DNA from: Sulfurospirillum sp. 1612
Lineage (GTDB): Bacteria > Campylobacterota > Campylobacteria > Campylobacterales > Sulfurospirillaceae
Length of the DNA stretch: 64,000 nucleotides
Direction of reading: 5' to 3'
NCBI RefSeq assembly: GCF_036556685.1
Contig: NZ_CP140614.1
Location: forward strand, 1,674,001 to 1,738,000
Part shown: piece by piece, positions 6,984 through 16,373 of the stretch
Layout: the number at the start of each line of letters is the position of its first letter
How positions within the stretch are numbered: position 1 is the first letter of the stretch
Position numbers and translations under genes: made by a program
Notes under the pieces: generated by a model
What the model saw: only the letters and a program-made list of their open reading frames with translations
Told to the model about the DNA's origin: nothing
Database searches by the model: none

Positions 6984-9167
6984 TCAATGTCCGTATCGAA
7001 ATGTTAAGTCTTTTTTCTTATAATCAATACTAACCGTACCGCCTTTTTTCAGCTTTCCAAAGAGTATTTCATCACTCAATGGTGTTTTGATTTTCTCTTG
7101 AATCACCCGTCTCATGACACGCGCGCCCAACTCGGTACTGTACCCTTCTTGGGCTAAGTATTTTTTGGCGGCAAGACTCACTTTGATGGTGATTTTTTTA
7201 TCTCTCAATTGTGCTTCTAATTCATCAATCATCTTTTGAACAATTGGGATCATAATCGCTTCACTCAAAGAGGTAAAATGGATAATATCATCCAATCTAT
7301 TTCTAAATTCTGGGGCAAAAAAGTCCTTGATAGCTCGGTCTGCTTGGAAGGTTTCCTCTTTTTGGAATCCCACATGAACGCCCTCTTTGGAACCCAGATT
7401 TGATGTCATGATAATGATGACATTTCTAAAATCGGTCTTGATACCATTATTGTCTGTCAATACAGCACCATCAAAAATCTGCAACAGAACATTTAACAAA
7501 TCCGGATGCGCTTTTTCGATTTCATCTAGCAATAACACAGAATACGGATGTTTTTTGATGCTCTCAGTCAACTGACCGCCCTCTTCAAATCCGACATAAC
7601 CTGGAGGCGCCCCGATGAGTCTGCTCACGGTATGTTTCTCCATATATTCACTCATATCATAACGCTCAAAATGCACACCCAATTCACTGGCTAACTGTTT
7701 GGCCACTTCTGTTTTCCCCACACCCGTAGGTCCTGCAAATAAAAAAGACCCGATTGGGGCTTGTTGGTTTCCTAAACCGGCACGAGAGCGCTTGATAGCA
7801 CGAACGAGGGCATGAATCGCATCATCTTGTCCAAATACTTTTGATTTGAGATTTTTTTCCAGATTTTCAATCACTTCACCCTCATCGGCATTAACATGAC
7901 GATTTGGCATGTGCGCGATTTTTTCTAAAATATTTTCAATATCACCAATGCTGACACTTTTTCGCTTGCGTTTTAACAAATGAAACGATGCCCCCACTTC
8001 ATCGATGAGATCAATCGCAGAATCAGGTAAAAAGCGGTCATTGATATATTTTTTTGCGAGTTCTACTGTCGTTTTTAAGACAGAGTGCGGGTATTTGACC
8101 CCATGATGTTGTTCGTAACGCTCTTTGAGACCGAGGAGGATTTTGTAACTATCATCCAAACTTGGCTCATCTATATCAATTTTTGAAAATCTACGACTAA
8201 GGGCGCGGTCTTTGTCAAAGAAATTTCGAAATTCTCCATAAGTCGTCGCCCCGATACACTTCATCTTGCCACTGGCTAGGGAGGGTTTTAAGAGATTGGA
8301 GAGATCCATCGACCCCCCACTAGTCGCTCCGGCTCCGACGATGGTGTGAATCTCATCGATAAACAAGATGGCTTTGTCTTCTTTTTCTAATTCACTCAAA
8401 ATCTCTTTGAGCCTTTTTTCAAAATCACCTCGATATTTTGTACCGGATAAGAGTGCCCCCATATCTAGCGCATATAATGAGGCATCGGCTAAGATATCAG
8501 GAACCTTTTGCTCAACAATCATTTGTGCGATACCTTCAACGACGGCTGTTTTACCCACACCGGGTTCTCCGACTAATAGTGGATTGTTTTTCTTTCTCCT
8601 GCATAAGACTTGAATCACCCGATCACACTCATCTGCACGACCGATTAAAGGGTCTAACTGCTGTTCTTTTGCAAGCAGGGTGAGGTTGATGCAGTATTTT
8701 TGCAACGCGCCCTCTTCTTGCGATGCCTCTTTGTTCTCAGGAGCACTCACATGGGTGATGGCTTCTAAGATTTCTAGTCGGCTAATCCCTTGTTTTTCTA
8801 GTAATGAGGCACTAAAAGAATTTTCTTCTTGAAAGATGGAGACCAAGAGATCATAAACACTCGCTTCTATCTTGCCGCTTGATTTTGAGTGAAGCATCAT
8901 ATTTTCGATGACTCGAGAGAGCGCGATACTCTCATAAGGCTCATAATCTTCTTTGGTTACCACCATAGGAGAGTACATACTGAAGTGTTTGCGAAGAGAA
9001 TCTGAGAGGGCATCCACATCAGCATGGCAGTAGTGTAACACCTCCAAGATGGATTTATTTTTTAGCATTGAGAAAAACAGATGTTCTATTGTGATGTATT
9101 CATAATGATGTTCTTTGACAAATTTTAGGGCATCACTAAAAAGTATATTTAATTCTTGACTGACCAT
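6984..9167 (-). CDS. clpA: ATP-dependent Clp protease ATP-binding subunit ClpA
   Basis: 727 aa. It has an N-terminal Clp_N repeat domain (about 1-145), a first AAA module with Walker A GEPGVGKT near 200 and Walker B LFIDEIHT, and a second AAA module with GPTGVGKTE near 475, LLLDEIEKAHPD and a C-terminal D2-small domain. There is no long ClpB-type middle coiled coil between the modules, which supports ClpA over ClpB. It feeds unfolded substrates to ClpP. ATG at 9167 follows GGAGTAGAAA. clpS lies 3 bp upstream and aat 3 bp downstream, so all three are likely cotranscribed. Confidence 0.95.
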   Translation of the reverse strand: MVSQELNILFSDALKFVKEHHYEYITIEHLFFSMLKNKSILEVLHYCHADVDALSDSLRKHFSMYSPMVVTKEDYEPYESIALSRVIENMMLHSKSSGKIEASVYDLLVSIFQEENSFSASLLEKQGISRLEILEAITHVSAPENKEASQEEGALQKYCINLTLLAKEQQLDPLIGRADECDRVIQVLCRRKKNNPLLVGEPGVGKTAVVEGIAQMIVEQKVPDILADASLYALDMGALLSGTKYRGDFEKRLKEILSELEKEDKAILFIDEIHTIVGAGATSGGSMDLSNLLKPSLASGKMKCIGATTYGEFRNFFDKDRALSRRFSKIDIDEPSLDDSYKILLGLKERYEQHHGVKYPHSVLKTTVELAKKYINDRFLPDSAIDLIDEVGASFHLLKRKRKSVSIGDIENILEKIAHMPNRHVNADEGEVIENLEKNLKSKVFGQDDAIHALVRAIKRSRAGLGNQQAPIGSFLFAGPTGVGKTEVAKQLASELGVHFERYDMSEYMEKHTVSRLIGAPPGYVGFEEGGQLTESIKKHPYSVLLLDEIEKAHPDLLNVLLQIFDGAVLTDNNGIKTDFRNVIIIMTSNLGSKEGVHVGFQKEETFQADRAIKDFFAPEFRNRLDDIIHFTSLSEAIMIPIVQKMIDELEAQLRDKKITIKVSLAAKKYLAQEGYSTELGARVMRRVIQEKIKTPLSDEILFGKLKKGGTVSIDYKKKDLTFRYGH

Positions 9168-9170
9168 TTT

Positions 9171-9479
9171 CTACTCCTCTTCCATAATAGCACGTAGCGG
9201 AAAGTTGTGTTCTTTTGCCAATGCATGTACTTGAGAGACTTTCGTCTCAGCAATCTCGTAGGTAAAAATACCGCAAACAGCCGATCCTTCTTCATGAATC
9301 TTAAACATGATGGCCGCCGCTTTTTCACTATTAAAATGAAACAATTCCATCAGTATCATGATAACAAAATCCATACTGGTAAAATCGTCATTTAATAATC
9401 GGACTTTATATAATCTTGGTTCATGTAACTCTAATTGTTCCGCACAATCACTTTCAAATTCTTCATTGATTTTTGCCAT
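9171..9479 (-). CDS. clpS: ATP-dependent Clp protease adaptor ClpS
   Basis: 102 aa with an acidic flexible N-terminus, then the ClpS core: the YKVRLLNDDFTSMDFVI stretch contains the N-end-rule pocket residues (N-D-D). The helix with HEEGSAVCGIFTYEIAE and the VHALAKEHNFPL end complete the fold. ClpS delivers N-degron substrates to ClpA. It lies directly upstream of clpA, the usual arrangement, and 8 bp after smpB. Confidence 0.95.
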   Translation of the reverse strand: MAKINEEFESDCAEQLELHEPRLYKVRLLNDDFTSMDFVIMILMELFHFNSEKAAAIMFKIHEEGSAVCGIFTYEIAETKVSQVHALAKEHNFPLRAIMEEE

Positions 9480-9487
9480 TTTTATTC

Positions 9488-9943
9488 CTACCTGTAATCT
9501 TTCATCGCTCTGGCTGTCTCTCGTTTGGCGTCTTTTTCTTTGAGTGCTTCTCGTTTATCATGAAGCGCCTTACCCTTCACAAGAGCGATTTGTAATTTAG
9601 CAAAGTTTTTCGAATTAAAATAGATACTAAGCGCTACGATACTCAAGCCGTCTTTTTTGACTTTCGCTTCTAACTTCTGTAGCTCTCTTTTGTGTAAAAG
9701 GAGCTTTCGGTCTCTTCTCTCATCAGGCGCAAAATGCATATTCACACTACTCATATGTGAGACATGCATCCCAAACAAAAATGCCTCTCCTTTGATGATT
9801 TTGACAAAGGAATCTTTGAGATTGACCCGTCCTAATCGTATGGCTTTGACCTCACTACCTTTTAATTCGATTCCAGCTTCATACTTCTCTAGTATCTCAT
9901 AATCATGATATGCTTTTTTATTTCTTGCTATTGTTTCACCCAT
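9488..9943 (-). CDS. smpB: SsrA-binding protein SmpB
   Basis: 151 aa, full length. Landmarks are ARNKKAYHDYEI near the N-terminus, GIELKGSEVKAIR near residue 29, and the basic C-terminal tail with KEKDAKRETARAMKDYR, which enters the decoding centre during tmRNA-mediated trans-translation. The ATG at 9943 overlaps the ispE 3' end by 8 bp. The truB-csrA-ispE-smpB order is typical of Campylobacterota. The ssrA RNA gene itself is not in this window. Confidence 0.95.
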   Translation of the reverse strand: MGETIARNKKAYHDYEILEKYEAGIELKGSEVKAIRLGRVNLKDSFVKIIKGEAFLFGMHVSHMSSVNMHFAPDERRDRKLLLHKRELQKLEAKVKKDGLSIVALSIYFNSKNFAKLQIALVKGKALHDKREALKEKDAKRETARAMKDYR

Positions 9944-10715
9944 TTTTATCCGTCTCTTTCATGCTAAAAAAACTACTGCCACTACCGCTAAAAAACCAAT
10001 CTTTTTTTCTATAATCCTCGATTTGTTTGTTGACTTTTATAGCCGGACTCAAAAGATCATTTAATTCATAATCTTGATATGTTTCTAGCAATGTTTTACT
10101 TTTCATGTGAGACATTTTATCAGATAATTCTAAATCAATCTTATAATGTTCCCGAAAAGCTTTATAAATTTCCGCAGTGTTACATTTAATATTAGGTGTG
10201 AACACGTCTAATTTCAAAGGAGGTTCTTCAAATGGCTCTACAATCTCACCAATACCGCTGACATTGGCACTGTGATAATTATAAACAAAAAAAGGCACAT
10301 CTGCGCCCACCTTGATACCAATTTGTGCGAGGGTATCATGATCTAAATTTAATGCGGCCATATCATTGACAAGATGCAAGAAACTCGCCGCATCACTGCT
10401 TCCACCGCCCAATCCGGCAAAAGAGGGAATGTGTTTTTCTACGGTGAGACTATAGCGGTCAAATAATGCCGTTAACGCGGCTTTAAATCCCGCTTCTTGG
10501 AGTGCAACATAGGCTTTATAGATAGTATTCTGCTGCAATGCACATCCAAATTCTCCATGCAATTCAAAGGGCTCTTCGGTTTTTTTCGGCGTGAGGACAA
10601 GAACATCATAAAGATTCTCAACGCGCATAAATCGTGATTGCAATTCATGATAATGCCCTCTTTTCCCTACAATTTTAAGAAAAATATTGACTTTGGCAAA
10701 TGCGTGATAGGTCAT
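9936..10715 (-). CDS. ispE: 4-diphosphocytidyl-2-C-methyl-D-erythritol kinase IspE
   Basis: 259 aa GHMP kinase of the MEP isoprenoid pathway. The N-terminal FAKVNIFLKIVGKRG segment and the ATP loop PSFAGLGGGSSDAA (near residue 95) are diagnostic, as is GADVPFF near 140 and a C-terminal SGSGSSFF motif. It phosphorylates CDP-methylerythritol at the 2-hydroxyl. ATG at 10715 overlaps the csrA stop codon (ATGA), so the genes are translationally coupled. Confidence 0.94.
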   Translation of the reverse strand: MTYHAFAKVNIFLKIVGKRGHYHELQSRFMRVENLYDVLVLTPKKTEEPFELHGEFGCALQQNTIYKAYVALQEAGFKAALTALFDRYSLTVEKHIPSFAGLGGGSSDAASFLHLVNDMAALNLDHDTLAQIGIKVGADVPFFVYNYHSANVSGIGEIVEPFEEPPLKLDVFTPNIKCNTAEIYKAFREHYKIDLELSDKMSHMKSKTLLETYQDYELNDLLSPAIKVNKQIEDYRKKDWFFSGSGSSFFSMKETDKNG

Positions 10716-10942
10716 TTTTTTAATTTTTGACTGAGTTGAGATAATTCTTGCAAATTGACTTTTTGCACCGCTTGAATATTTGAATCCTTCACCGCCTCTT
10801 CTAACTCTTTTCTGAGAATTAAAACATCTTTTGGCGCATCGATACCAATACGCACGACGCCTTTTGAAACCTCAACGACGGTGATAGATATCGTCTCATC
10901 TATCAGGATAGATTCTCCAATTTTTCTCGATAATATTAACAC
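10712..10942 (-). CDS. csrA: Carbon storage regulator CsrA
   Basis: 76 aa, the usual Campylobacterota length. The N-terminal MLILSRKIGESI and the IRIGIDAPKDV-type segment (here VRIGIDAPKDVLILR) form the RNA-binding beta sheet; the C-terminus is helical. CsrA binds GGA motifs in mRNA leaders and, in this phylum, is usually balanced by FliW, which is not in the window. Start is a GTG at 10942 that overlaps the last codons of truB; ispE overlaps its stop. Confidence 0.95.
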   Translation of the reverse strand: MLILSRKIGESILIDETISITVVEVSKGVVRIGIDAPKDVLILRKELEEAVKDSNIQAVQKVNLQELSQLSQKLKK

Positions 10943-11757
10943 AATTTTACCTTATTTAAAACATAATCTACCCCATCATCATGTAATTCAACGAGGGCAA
11001 ATTCATCATTATTTACAATCTTGTAAATACCATTGTCTTGCTTGTCAAAGTTTTGTTTATCCAATTTTCTGCCCAATATGATATCTTCCATTTCACCACG
11101 ATAATCAATCGATTCCACATTAATAAAATCAAGCGGCGCCAATGCTTTTTCATCATGATACTCAAAACGTCCCTCACTGAAGCGATGCAAAGCGCTCAAA
11201 ATTCCATCAACGCCTAGTTTTTGAGCGAAAAGATTGCCAATGCTTCGGACATATCCTCCCTCGCTGATACTGATTTCAAAGGTGAGAAAAGGGTGCATAT
11301 AATGCACAATTTTAAGATCATAAATCGTACTTTTTATTGTTTTGAGCTCAAAATCACACGCATCCCGTGCCAACTGATACGCCCGTTTACCAGCGATGCG
11401 TTTTGCGCTGTATTTGGGAGGTAAATATTCAAGCTCTCCGATGAAACTTTGAGCAACAATATTGATAGAATCCATAGAAAAAGGCATCAATGTTTTGACC
11501 TCTTCTACTTTTTCGATATCCAATGTGGGACTGCTCGCCCCAAGCCACAACGTCGCGCGGTATTTTTTGGGGGCCTTATCCAAAAAGCGAAAGAGTTTGG
11601 TGTATTGACCAAAGGCCATAATCAAAACACCCTCTGCAAAAGGGTCTAGTGTGCCGGAAAATCCTGCTTTTTTGACGCCGTATTTGCGTTTGATTTTCTT
11701 CAAGAAAAAATTTGACGAAATATTTTTCGGTTTATAAGCAACAAACAGTCTATTCAT
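10936..11757 (-). CDS. truB: tRNA pseudouridine(55) synthase TruB
   Basis: 273 aa. The catalytic motif GFSGTLDPFAEGVL, near residue 33, contains the essential aspartate; the YRATLWLGASSPTLD segment and GGYVRSIGNL near 165 are also family landmarks. It makes the T-loop pseudouridine of tRNAs. ATG at 11757 overlaps the stop of the helicase gene by 4 bp, and its own 3' end overlaps csrA. Confidence 0.94.
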   Translation of the reverse strand: MNRLFVAYKPKNISSNFFLKKIKRKYGVKKAGFSGTLDPFAEGVLIMAFGQYTKLFRFLDKAPKKYRATLWLGASSPTLDIEKVEEVKTLMPFSMDSINIVAQSFIGELEYLPPKYSAKRIAGKRAYQLARDACDFELKTIKSTIYDLKIVHYMHPFLTFEISISEGGYVRSIGNLFAQKLGVDGILSALHRFSEGRFEYHDEKALAPLDFINVESIDYRGEMEDIILGRKLDKQNFDKQDNGIYKIVNNDEFALVELHDDGVDYVLNKVKLC

Positions 11758-13796
11758 ATTTTTTCTATAAAAGAGGCTAAAATATCTCTCTTGGTACCGC
11801 TAAAATTTATCTTGAGTTTAAATTCTCGCTGCACCTTGCTAATCTCAAAGACGCGACCGATACCAAAAATCTTGTGTTTGACCAAATCACCCTTTTTAAA
11901 AGAGGTCGTTTTCTCCAAGATTAAACTCCCTTTACAAACCCCTGATTCTTTCAAAAATCGGCTCTTCATGAGCTCTGCTCGGCGACCTTTATAAAATCTG
12001 CTATTTACAAAACTGAGCACCAACTCCCGCTTCGCTCGTGTAATCGCCACATAGCCAAGTCTGCGTTCTTCTTCGATATCACTACCATCTCCAATCAGCG
12101 GGAAAAATCCCTCTTCCAAACCGATGACAAAAAGATATTCAAATTCCAAACCTTTACTCGCATGCACGCTCATGATAGAAATATTTTCATTATCAATCTG
12201 GTCTTGGTCACTTTGCAATGCCAAATCATTGAGAAAATCTTCAGCGCCCATATCAGGATGTTGCTTGACGTAATCTCTAAAAAGACCATAAAATTCATCA
12301 ATATTGGAAACCCGCTCAAGGGCATCGGGCATCATAGAGTAATATTCTCGTATCTTAATACAATTTTCTAATTCATAGATAAAATCATAAGTACTATCCG
12401 CACTGATTTCTTTGAGTTTTTGAATATTATGAATAAAATCCTCTAATGCGACAAAACTCTTCGCACTGGTGATTTTTTTGACTTCATCTTCATGCGTGAC
12501 GATATACTCATACAGAGACATTTTGTGCTCATAAGCGAGTTTAAACAGTTTATCAATGGTCACCTTACCAAGCCCGCGCTTTGGCTTATTGATAACACGC
12601 TTAATCGAAAAATCATCATTAGCATTGGTAATCACTCTAAGATAGCTAATCAAATCTTTGATTTCTGTTCGCTCATAAAATTTGACACCACCGACCATGT
12701 TATAAGAGATACCCTCTTTATTAAGCCCCTCTTCCAAAGATCGACTCAAGGCATTGATACGATATAAAACGGCGATATTTTTAGGCTCAACACCGCCTTT
12801 AATCAACTTTTTAATGCGCGCGGCAATATTTTTAGACTCATAATTTTCATCAGGAGATTCGATAAATTCAATCTCTTTACCATCGCCATGAATGCTCTCA
12901 AGTTTCTTGCCAATACGCTCTCTGTTGTGCTCAATCAATTCATTGGCCGCTTTTAAGATTTGGTTGGTGGAGCGATAATTGACTTCTAATTTGGTGACTT
13001 TAACCGCATCAAAAGATTTATGAAATTCCAAAATGTTTTTAATATTAGCACCCCGCCAGCCATAGATACTCTGATCATCATCTCCCACGACACAGAGATT
13101 ATTGTGCGCGGTACAGAGTTTTCGTAAAAGTTTGTATTGGAGTTCATTGGTATCTTGATACTCATCCACCATGATATATTGGTATCGTTCACTGATTTGA
13201 TGAGCGAGTTCATCATCAAGATCTAATATCTTATAGGTGAGTGCCAATAAATCATCAAAATCGACTAAATTATTACTGGTGATGTAGTTTTCATATTGCT
13301 CATAGAGTTTGGCTATTTTTTTATAATTTTGTTGTTCTGCTTTATCAAAGGCTTCTTTGGGGGTGATGAGTGAATTTTTGTAGCGAGAGATTTCACTAGC
13401 GACTAAAGAGAGTGGCATGTCGGAGCCAAAACTCTTGAGAATACGCTTTTTATCATCGGTGTCAATCACGACAAAATTATTACTGCGTTCTAATTTATTG
13501 ATATGAAATTTCAGAAACAAAAGTCCAAATTTGTGAAAAGTACACAACATCGGAGGGTAGCGCACTTGTCCTATCAAAGAGAGCGCGCGATCGCGCATCT
13601 CATTGGCGGCTTTATTCGTAAAGGTGAGGGTCAAAATATTTGCGGGGTCAATCCCTAAAGAAATCAGATAAGCAACTCGTGCTGTGATTGTCTTCGTCTT
13701 ACCGCTGCCCGCTCCTGCGAGAATCAAAAGCGGTCCATCAATGTGTTCTGCTGCTGAGCGTTGCTCTTGGTTTAACTCTTTGAGTATGTCTTGCAT
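11754..13796 (-). CDS. uvrD: UvrD/PcrA/Rep-type DNA helicase
   Basis: About 680 aa from the ATG at 13796 (residues MQDILKELNQEQ); an in-frame start at 13853 would add 19 residues unlike the family. Superfamily 1A motifs are in order: LNQEQRSAAEH, Walker A AGAGSGKTKTI, TFTNKAANEMRDR, VDEYQDTN, VGDDDQSIYGWRGA, NYRSTNQIL, SVHASKGLEFEYLF and AITRAKREL. The C-terminus has the basic FKKGDLVKHKIFGIGRV Tudor-like segment of PcrA/UvrD. It unwinds DNA 3'-5' in repair and replication. The symbol is a family label; PcrA or Rep would also fit. It is the promoter-proximal gene of the run. Confidence 0.88.
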   Translation of the reverse strand: MQDILKELNQEQRSAAEHIDGPLLILAGAGSGKTKTITARVAYLISLGIDPANILTLTFTNKAANEMRDRALSLIGQVRYPPMLCTFHKFGLLFLKFHINKLERSNNFVVIDTDDKKRILKSFGSDMPLSLVASEISRYKNSLITPKEAFDKAEQQNYKKIAKLYEQYENYITSNNLVDFDDLLALTYKILDLDDELAHQISERYQYIMVDEYQDTNELQYKLLRKLCTAHNNLCVVGDDDQSIYGWRGANIKNILEFHKSFDAVKVTKLEVNYRSTNQILKAANELIEHNRERIGKKLESIHGDGKEIEFIESPDENYESKNIAARIKKLIKGGVEPKNIAVLYRINALSRSLEEGLNKEGISYNMVGGVKFYERTEIKDLISYLRVITNANDDFSIKRVINKPKRGLGKVTIDKLFKLAYEHKMSLYEYIVTHEDEVKKITSAKSFVALEDFIHNIQKLKEISADSTYDFIYELENCIKIREYYSMMPDALERVSNIDEFYGLFRDYVKQHPDMGAEDFLNDLALQSDQDQIDNENISIMSVHASKGLEFEYLFVIGLEEGFFPLIGDGSDIEEERRLGYVAITRAKRELVLSFVNSRFYKGRRAELMKSRFLKESGVCKGSLILEKTTSFKKGDLVKHKIFGIGRVFEISKVQREFKLKINFSGTKRDILASFIEKI

Positions 13797-13927
13797 TGTG
13801 TTCCAATTTGTTGTTATTTGTAAATATAATACACTAGGGCTGTTACACATCAACCCTTTATTATTATATTATATCCAAAAAAAAATAAAACCTACAAATA
13901 GCTATTGTATATACCATCAATTTTAGT

Positions 13928-13933
13928 TATAAT
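13928..13933 (+). promoter_or_regulatory. Candidate -10 of the LysR-type regulator
   Basis: TATAAT sits 41 bp before the ATG at 13975 in a very AT-rich 120-bp gap between the divergent helicase and lysR-type genes. No clear -35 is seen, as is common in Campylobacterota. AAGGAGAATAT precedes the start codon. Confidence 0.45.
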
Positions 13934-13974
13934 TTAAAAATATAATAAATTGTAGTTATCATTAAGGAGAATAT

Positions 13975-14874
13975 ATGCTAAAAGATTTTACAAAACTCGA
14001 GACTTTTTTGACTGTAGTAAGAGAGAAAAGTTTCTCTAAAGCTTCAAAAAAATTAGGCATCAGTCAGCCTGCTGTTACGCAACAAATAAAATTATTGGAA
14101 GATTATATTGAAGACAAAATCGTGGATAGAAAAAAGAATGGTATCCGACTCACCAAAACGGGAGAAGAGTTGCACAAAATAGCCATCAAACTTGAAAAAG
14201 CCATCAATACCTCTGAAAAAGATATGATTAAGCTCATTGATAAAGATATCGCATTTATCATTGGAGCTTCTTTTATGATTGGAAATTACATTCTCCCGAA
14301 CTTTTTCAACAAACTCCAAGAAGAAATCAAACGCGAAATCATGCTAAAAATCGATGATTCTGAAGAAATTACTGAAGAATTAATGGACAAAAAAGTAGAT
14401 CTTGCTATCTTGGAAGCGCCTGTTTTTCGTGAAGATATCATCTTTAGAGAGTGGCTTGAAGATGAATTGTTTATCGTCAGTAAATCTCCCATTCCAAAAG
14501 TCGTCAAACCTGAAGATTTAGTCAGTTTTAGATGGATTTGTCGTGAAGAAAACTCTCACACACGCAAGATAGTCCAAGAGGCCTTTGATGCGATGGGTAT
14601 TGATTGTAAATCTTTTGACATGAAAAGCGTCGTCACCAGTTCAACGGCGGTCAAGCAAATGATTCTCAAAACTGAAGTTGATGAAATCCCAACTGTCTCT
14701 ATTATCTCCAAGCATATTATCAAAGATGAATTAGAAAGTGGTGAACTCTATTGCGCAAGAATCAAAGGTTACAAATTGGCACGCATTCTCTATATTGCCT
14801 ACCTAAAAGACAGAAAACACGATGCTACAATCGATTCCATTGTCTCATTTTTGATGAATCGTAAAAGAGTATAA
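13975..14874 (+). CDS. LysR family transcriptional regulator
   Basis: 299 aa, normal LTTR length. A winged helix-turn-helix is at residues 5-65 (FLTVVREKSFSKASKKLGISQPAVTQQIKLLE is split here as the HTH core SFSKASKKLG and ISQPAVTQQI). A LysR substrate-binding domain runs from about 90 to 295. The effector is not evident; CysB/CbbR-like binding cannot be separated by eye. It abuts the convergent gene at 14875 with no gap. The divergent neighbour is the helicase gene, an unlikely target, so the regulon is probably elsewhere. Confidence 0.88.
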   Translation: MLKDFTKLETFLTVVREKSFSKASKKLGISQPAVTQQIKLLEDYIEDKIVDRKKNGIRLTKTGEELHKIAIKLEKAINTSEKDMIKLIDKDIAFIIGASFMIGNYILPNFFNKLQEEIKREIMLKIDDSEEITEELMDKKVDLAILEAPVFREDIIFREWLEDELFIVSKSPIPKVVKPEDLVSFRWICREENSHTRKIVQEAFDAMGIDCKSFDMKSVVTSSTAVKQMILKTEVDEIPTVSIISKHIIKDELESGELYCARIKGYKLARILYIAYLKDRKHDATIDSIVSFLMNRKRV

Positions 14875-15327
14875 TTATTTCTTGAATAATTTTTTATTTT
14901 CGGGGTTGGATAATAAGGCTTCCATAGATTTTTTGACCCCCGCTTGTTTTTCTATCTCTTCTTTTTCAAAAGATGGGATAGAGAGATTGATTAAAATGGG
15001 AGTTTCTTCTACCAAAATTTGAAGAATACTCAGCAAAGGTACCGAGACAAAAGAGCCAAAATTATGGGCACCAAAGCCTGCTTCAAAGACAATCTTTTCA
15101 TCATCTAAAACCGTACTTTCAAAGGTATATCCCGCAATCACAAAAAGTGTAATTGGCTTAAAACTCCGCATAATCTCTTCAGGTAGTGGGGGGTCAAAGT
15201 TTACTTTTTCAATATTTAATAAAATCGAGAAGCTGATGCCTTTTGTCAAAAGATAATCAATGGTATCTTGTACATGAACTCTCATAATATCACAATATTC
15301 TTCATCACCTAACATCTCTTTAAGCAT
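14875..15327 (-). CDS. Conserved hypothetical protein, cytoplasmic
   Basis: About 150 aa from the ATG at 15327, chosen because AGGAGTGTGT lies just upstream; an ATG at 15333 would overlap that site. The protein has no signal or membrane helix. It shows a central hydrophobic beta region (ITLFVIAGYTFES; FEAGFGAHNFGSFVSVPL) and a charged helical C-terminus ending KKLFKK. I do not recognise the family. The gene stands alone, with pyrB 86 bp further upstream on the opposite side of its end and a convergent LysR gene. Confidence 0.65.
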   Translation of the reverse strand: MLKEMLGDEEYCDIMRVHVQDTIDYLLTKGISFSILLNIEKVNFDPPLPEEIMRSFKPITLFVIAGYTFESTVLDDEKIVFEAGFGAHNFGSFVSVPLLSILQILVEETPILINLSIPSFEKEEIEKQAGVKKSMEALLSNPENKKLFKK

Positions 15328-15413
15328 ACACACTCCTATCTTTTCTTCTTTTTTGGGATGTACTCAATTTTTTATTATAGCCAATTTTCACAAATTCCCC
15401 TCATGCACTCTGA

Positions 15414-16289
15414 TTATTTGGTGATGAGACTCTCTAATACGGCCATTCTCACAGCCACTCCATTTTTGACTTGTTCTAAGACTTTGCATCTTGGATCTTT
15501 CATCATGATATCATCAATATCCACATTCCTATGAACCGGTCCGGGATGCAATAGTAAAATATCACGGGTTCCTAATAACTCTTTGGTAATACAAAAATCC
15601 TCGGCATAATCTTTCAATGATGCATAAATTTGGTTCGTATGGCGTTCGGTTTGTGTTCTGAGGCTCATGATAATATCCACATCATCAATCACATCAGCAA
15701 TCTTATGAGAAACACGCAAGTTTGTCTTGGGCAAAAAATGAGGTGGCGCGACTAAAATCACTTCTAATCCGGCGCGACTTAAGAGCTCAATATTACTATT
15801 AGCAACGCGTGAATTTTTGATATCTCCCACGATAGCAATTCGCTTGCCCGCAATATCATCATGAAAATGTTGTCGTATTGTAAAAAAATCTAGCAGGGCT
15901 TGTGTTGGATGCGCATGCGATCCATCCCCACCATTAATAATGGGACAATTGACATGCTTGGATAAGATATGAGGCACCCCTGCACTTTTATGTCGCACGA
16001 CAATCGCATCTGGACCCATAGCATCTAGATTTGCAGCCGTATCAAAGAGGGTTTCACCCTTGCTTGAAGAGCTGTGTGAGACATCCAGACTCACCACACT
16101 CGCACCCAATCGCTTGGCCGCAATTTCAAAACTACTTCTTGTCCGTGTCGAGTTTTCGAAAAATATCGTAATAATCATGCGTCCTTGCAGAATATCGCGT
16201 TGCTTATTATCTAAAAACTCAGCGGCCCTAACAAAAAGGGTATCCACCTCTTGGAGCGTAAAATCTTGTGTATTTATCAGATGTTTCAA
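15414..16289 (-). CDS. pyrB: Aspartate carbamoyltransferase catalytic subunit
   Basis: About 291 aa from a TTG at 16289, chosen because GAGGGATGAG lies upstream and the protein then begins KHLINTQDF like other PyrB proteins; the open frame to 16394 adds 35 unconserved residues. The carbamoyl-phosphate motif [13 protein letters not shown] is near residue 47; further motifs are [37 protein letters not shown] and [13 protein letters not shown]. It commits aspartate to pyrimidine synthesis. No regulatory subunit (pyrI) is adjacent. It diverges from cls with an 84-bp gap. Confidence 0.93.
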   Translation of the reverse strand: MKHLINTQDFTLQEVDTLFVRAAEFLDNKQRDILQGRMIITIFFENSTRTRSSFEIAAKRLGASVVSLDVSHSSSSKGETLFDTAANLDAMGPDAIVVRHKSAGVPHILSKHVNCPIINGGDGSHAHPTQALLDFFTIRQHFHDDIAGKRIAIVGDIKNSRVANSNIELLSRAGLEVILVAPPHFLPKTNLRVSHKIADVIDDVDIIMSLRTQTERHTNQIYASLKDYAEDFCITKELLGTRDILLLHPGPVHRNVDIDDIMMKDPRCKVLEQVKNGVAVRMAVLESLITK

Positions 16290-16373
16290 AAGCTCATCCC
16301 TCAATATTTTTTGTAATTTTATCAGATTTTCTTTTGAATAAGTGTAAAATATAAAAAAACTTTGGGGGAATAT

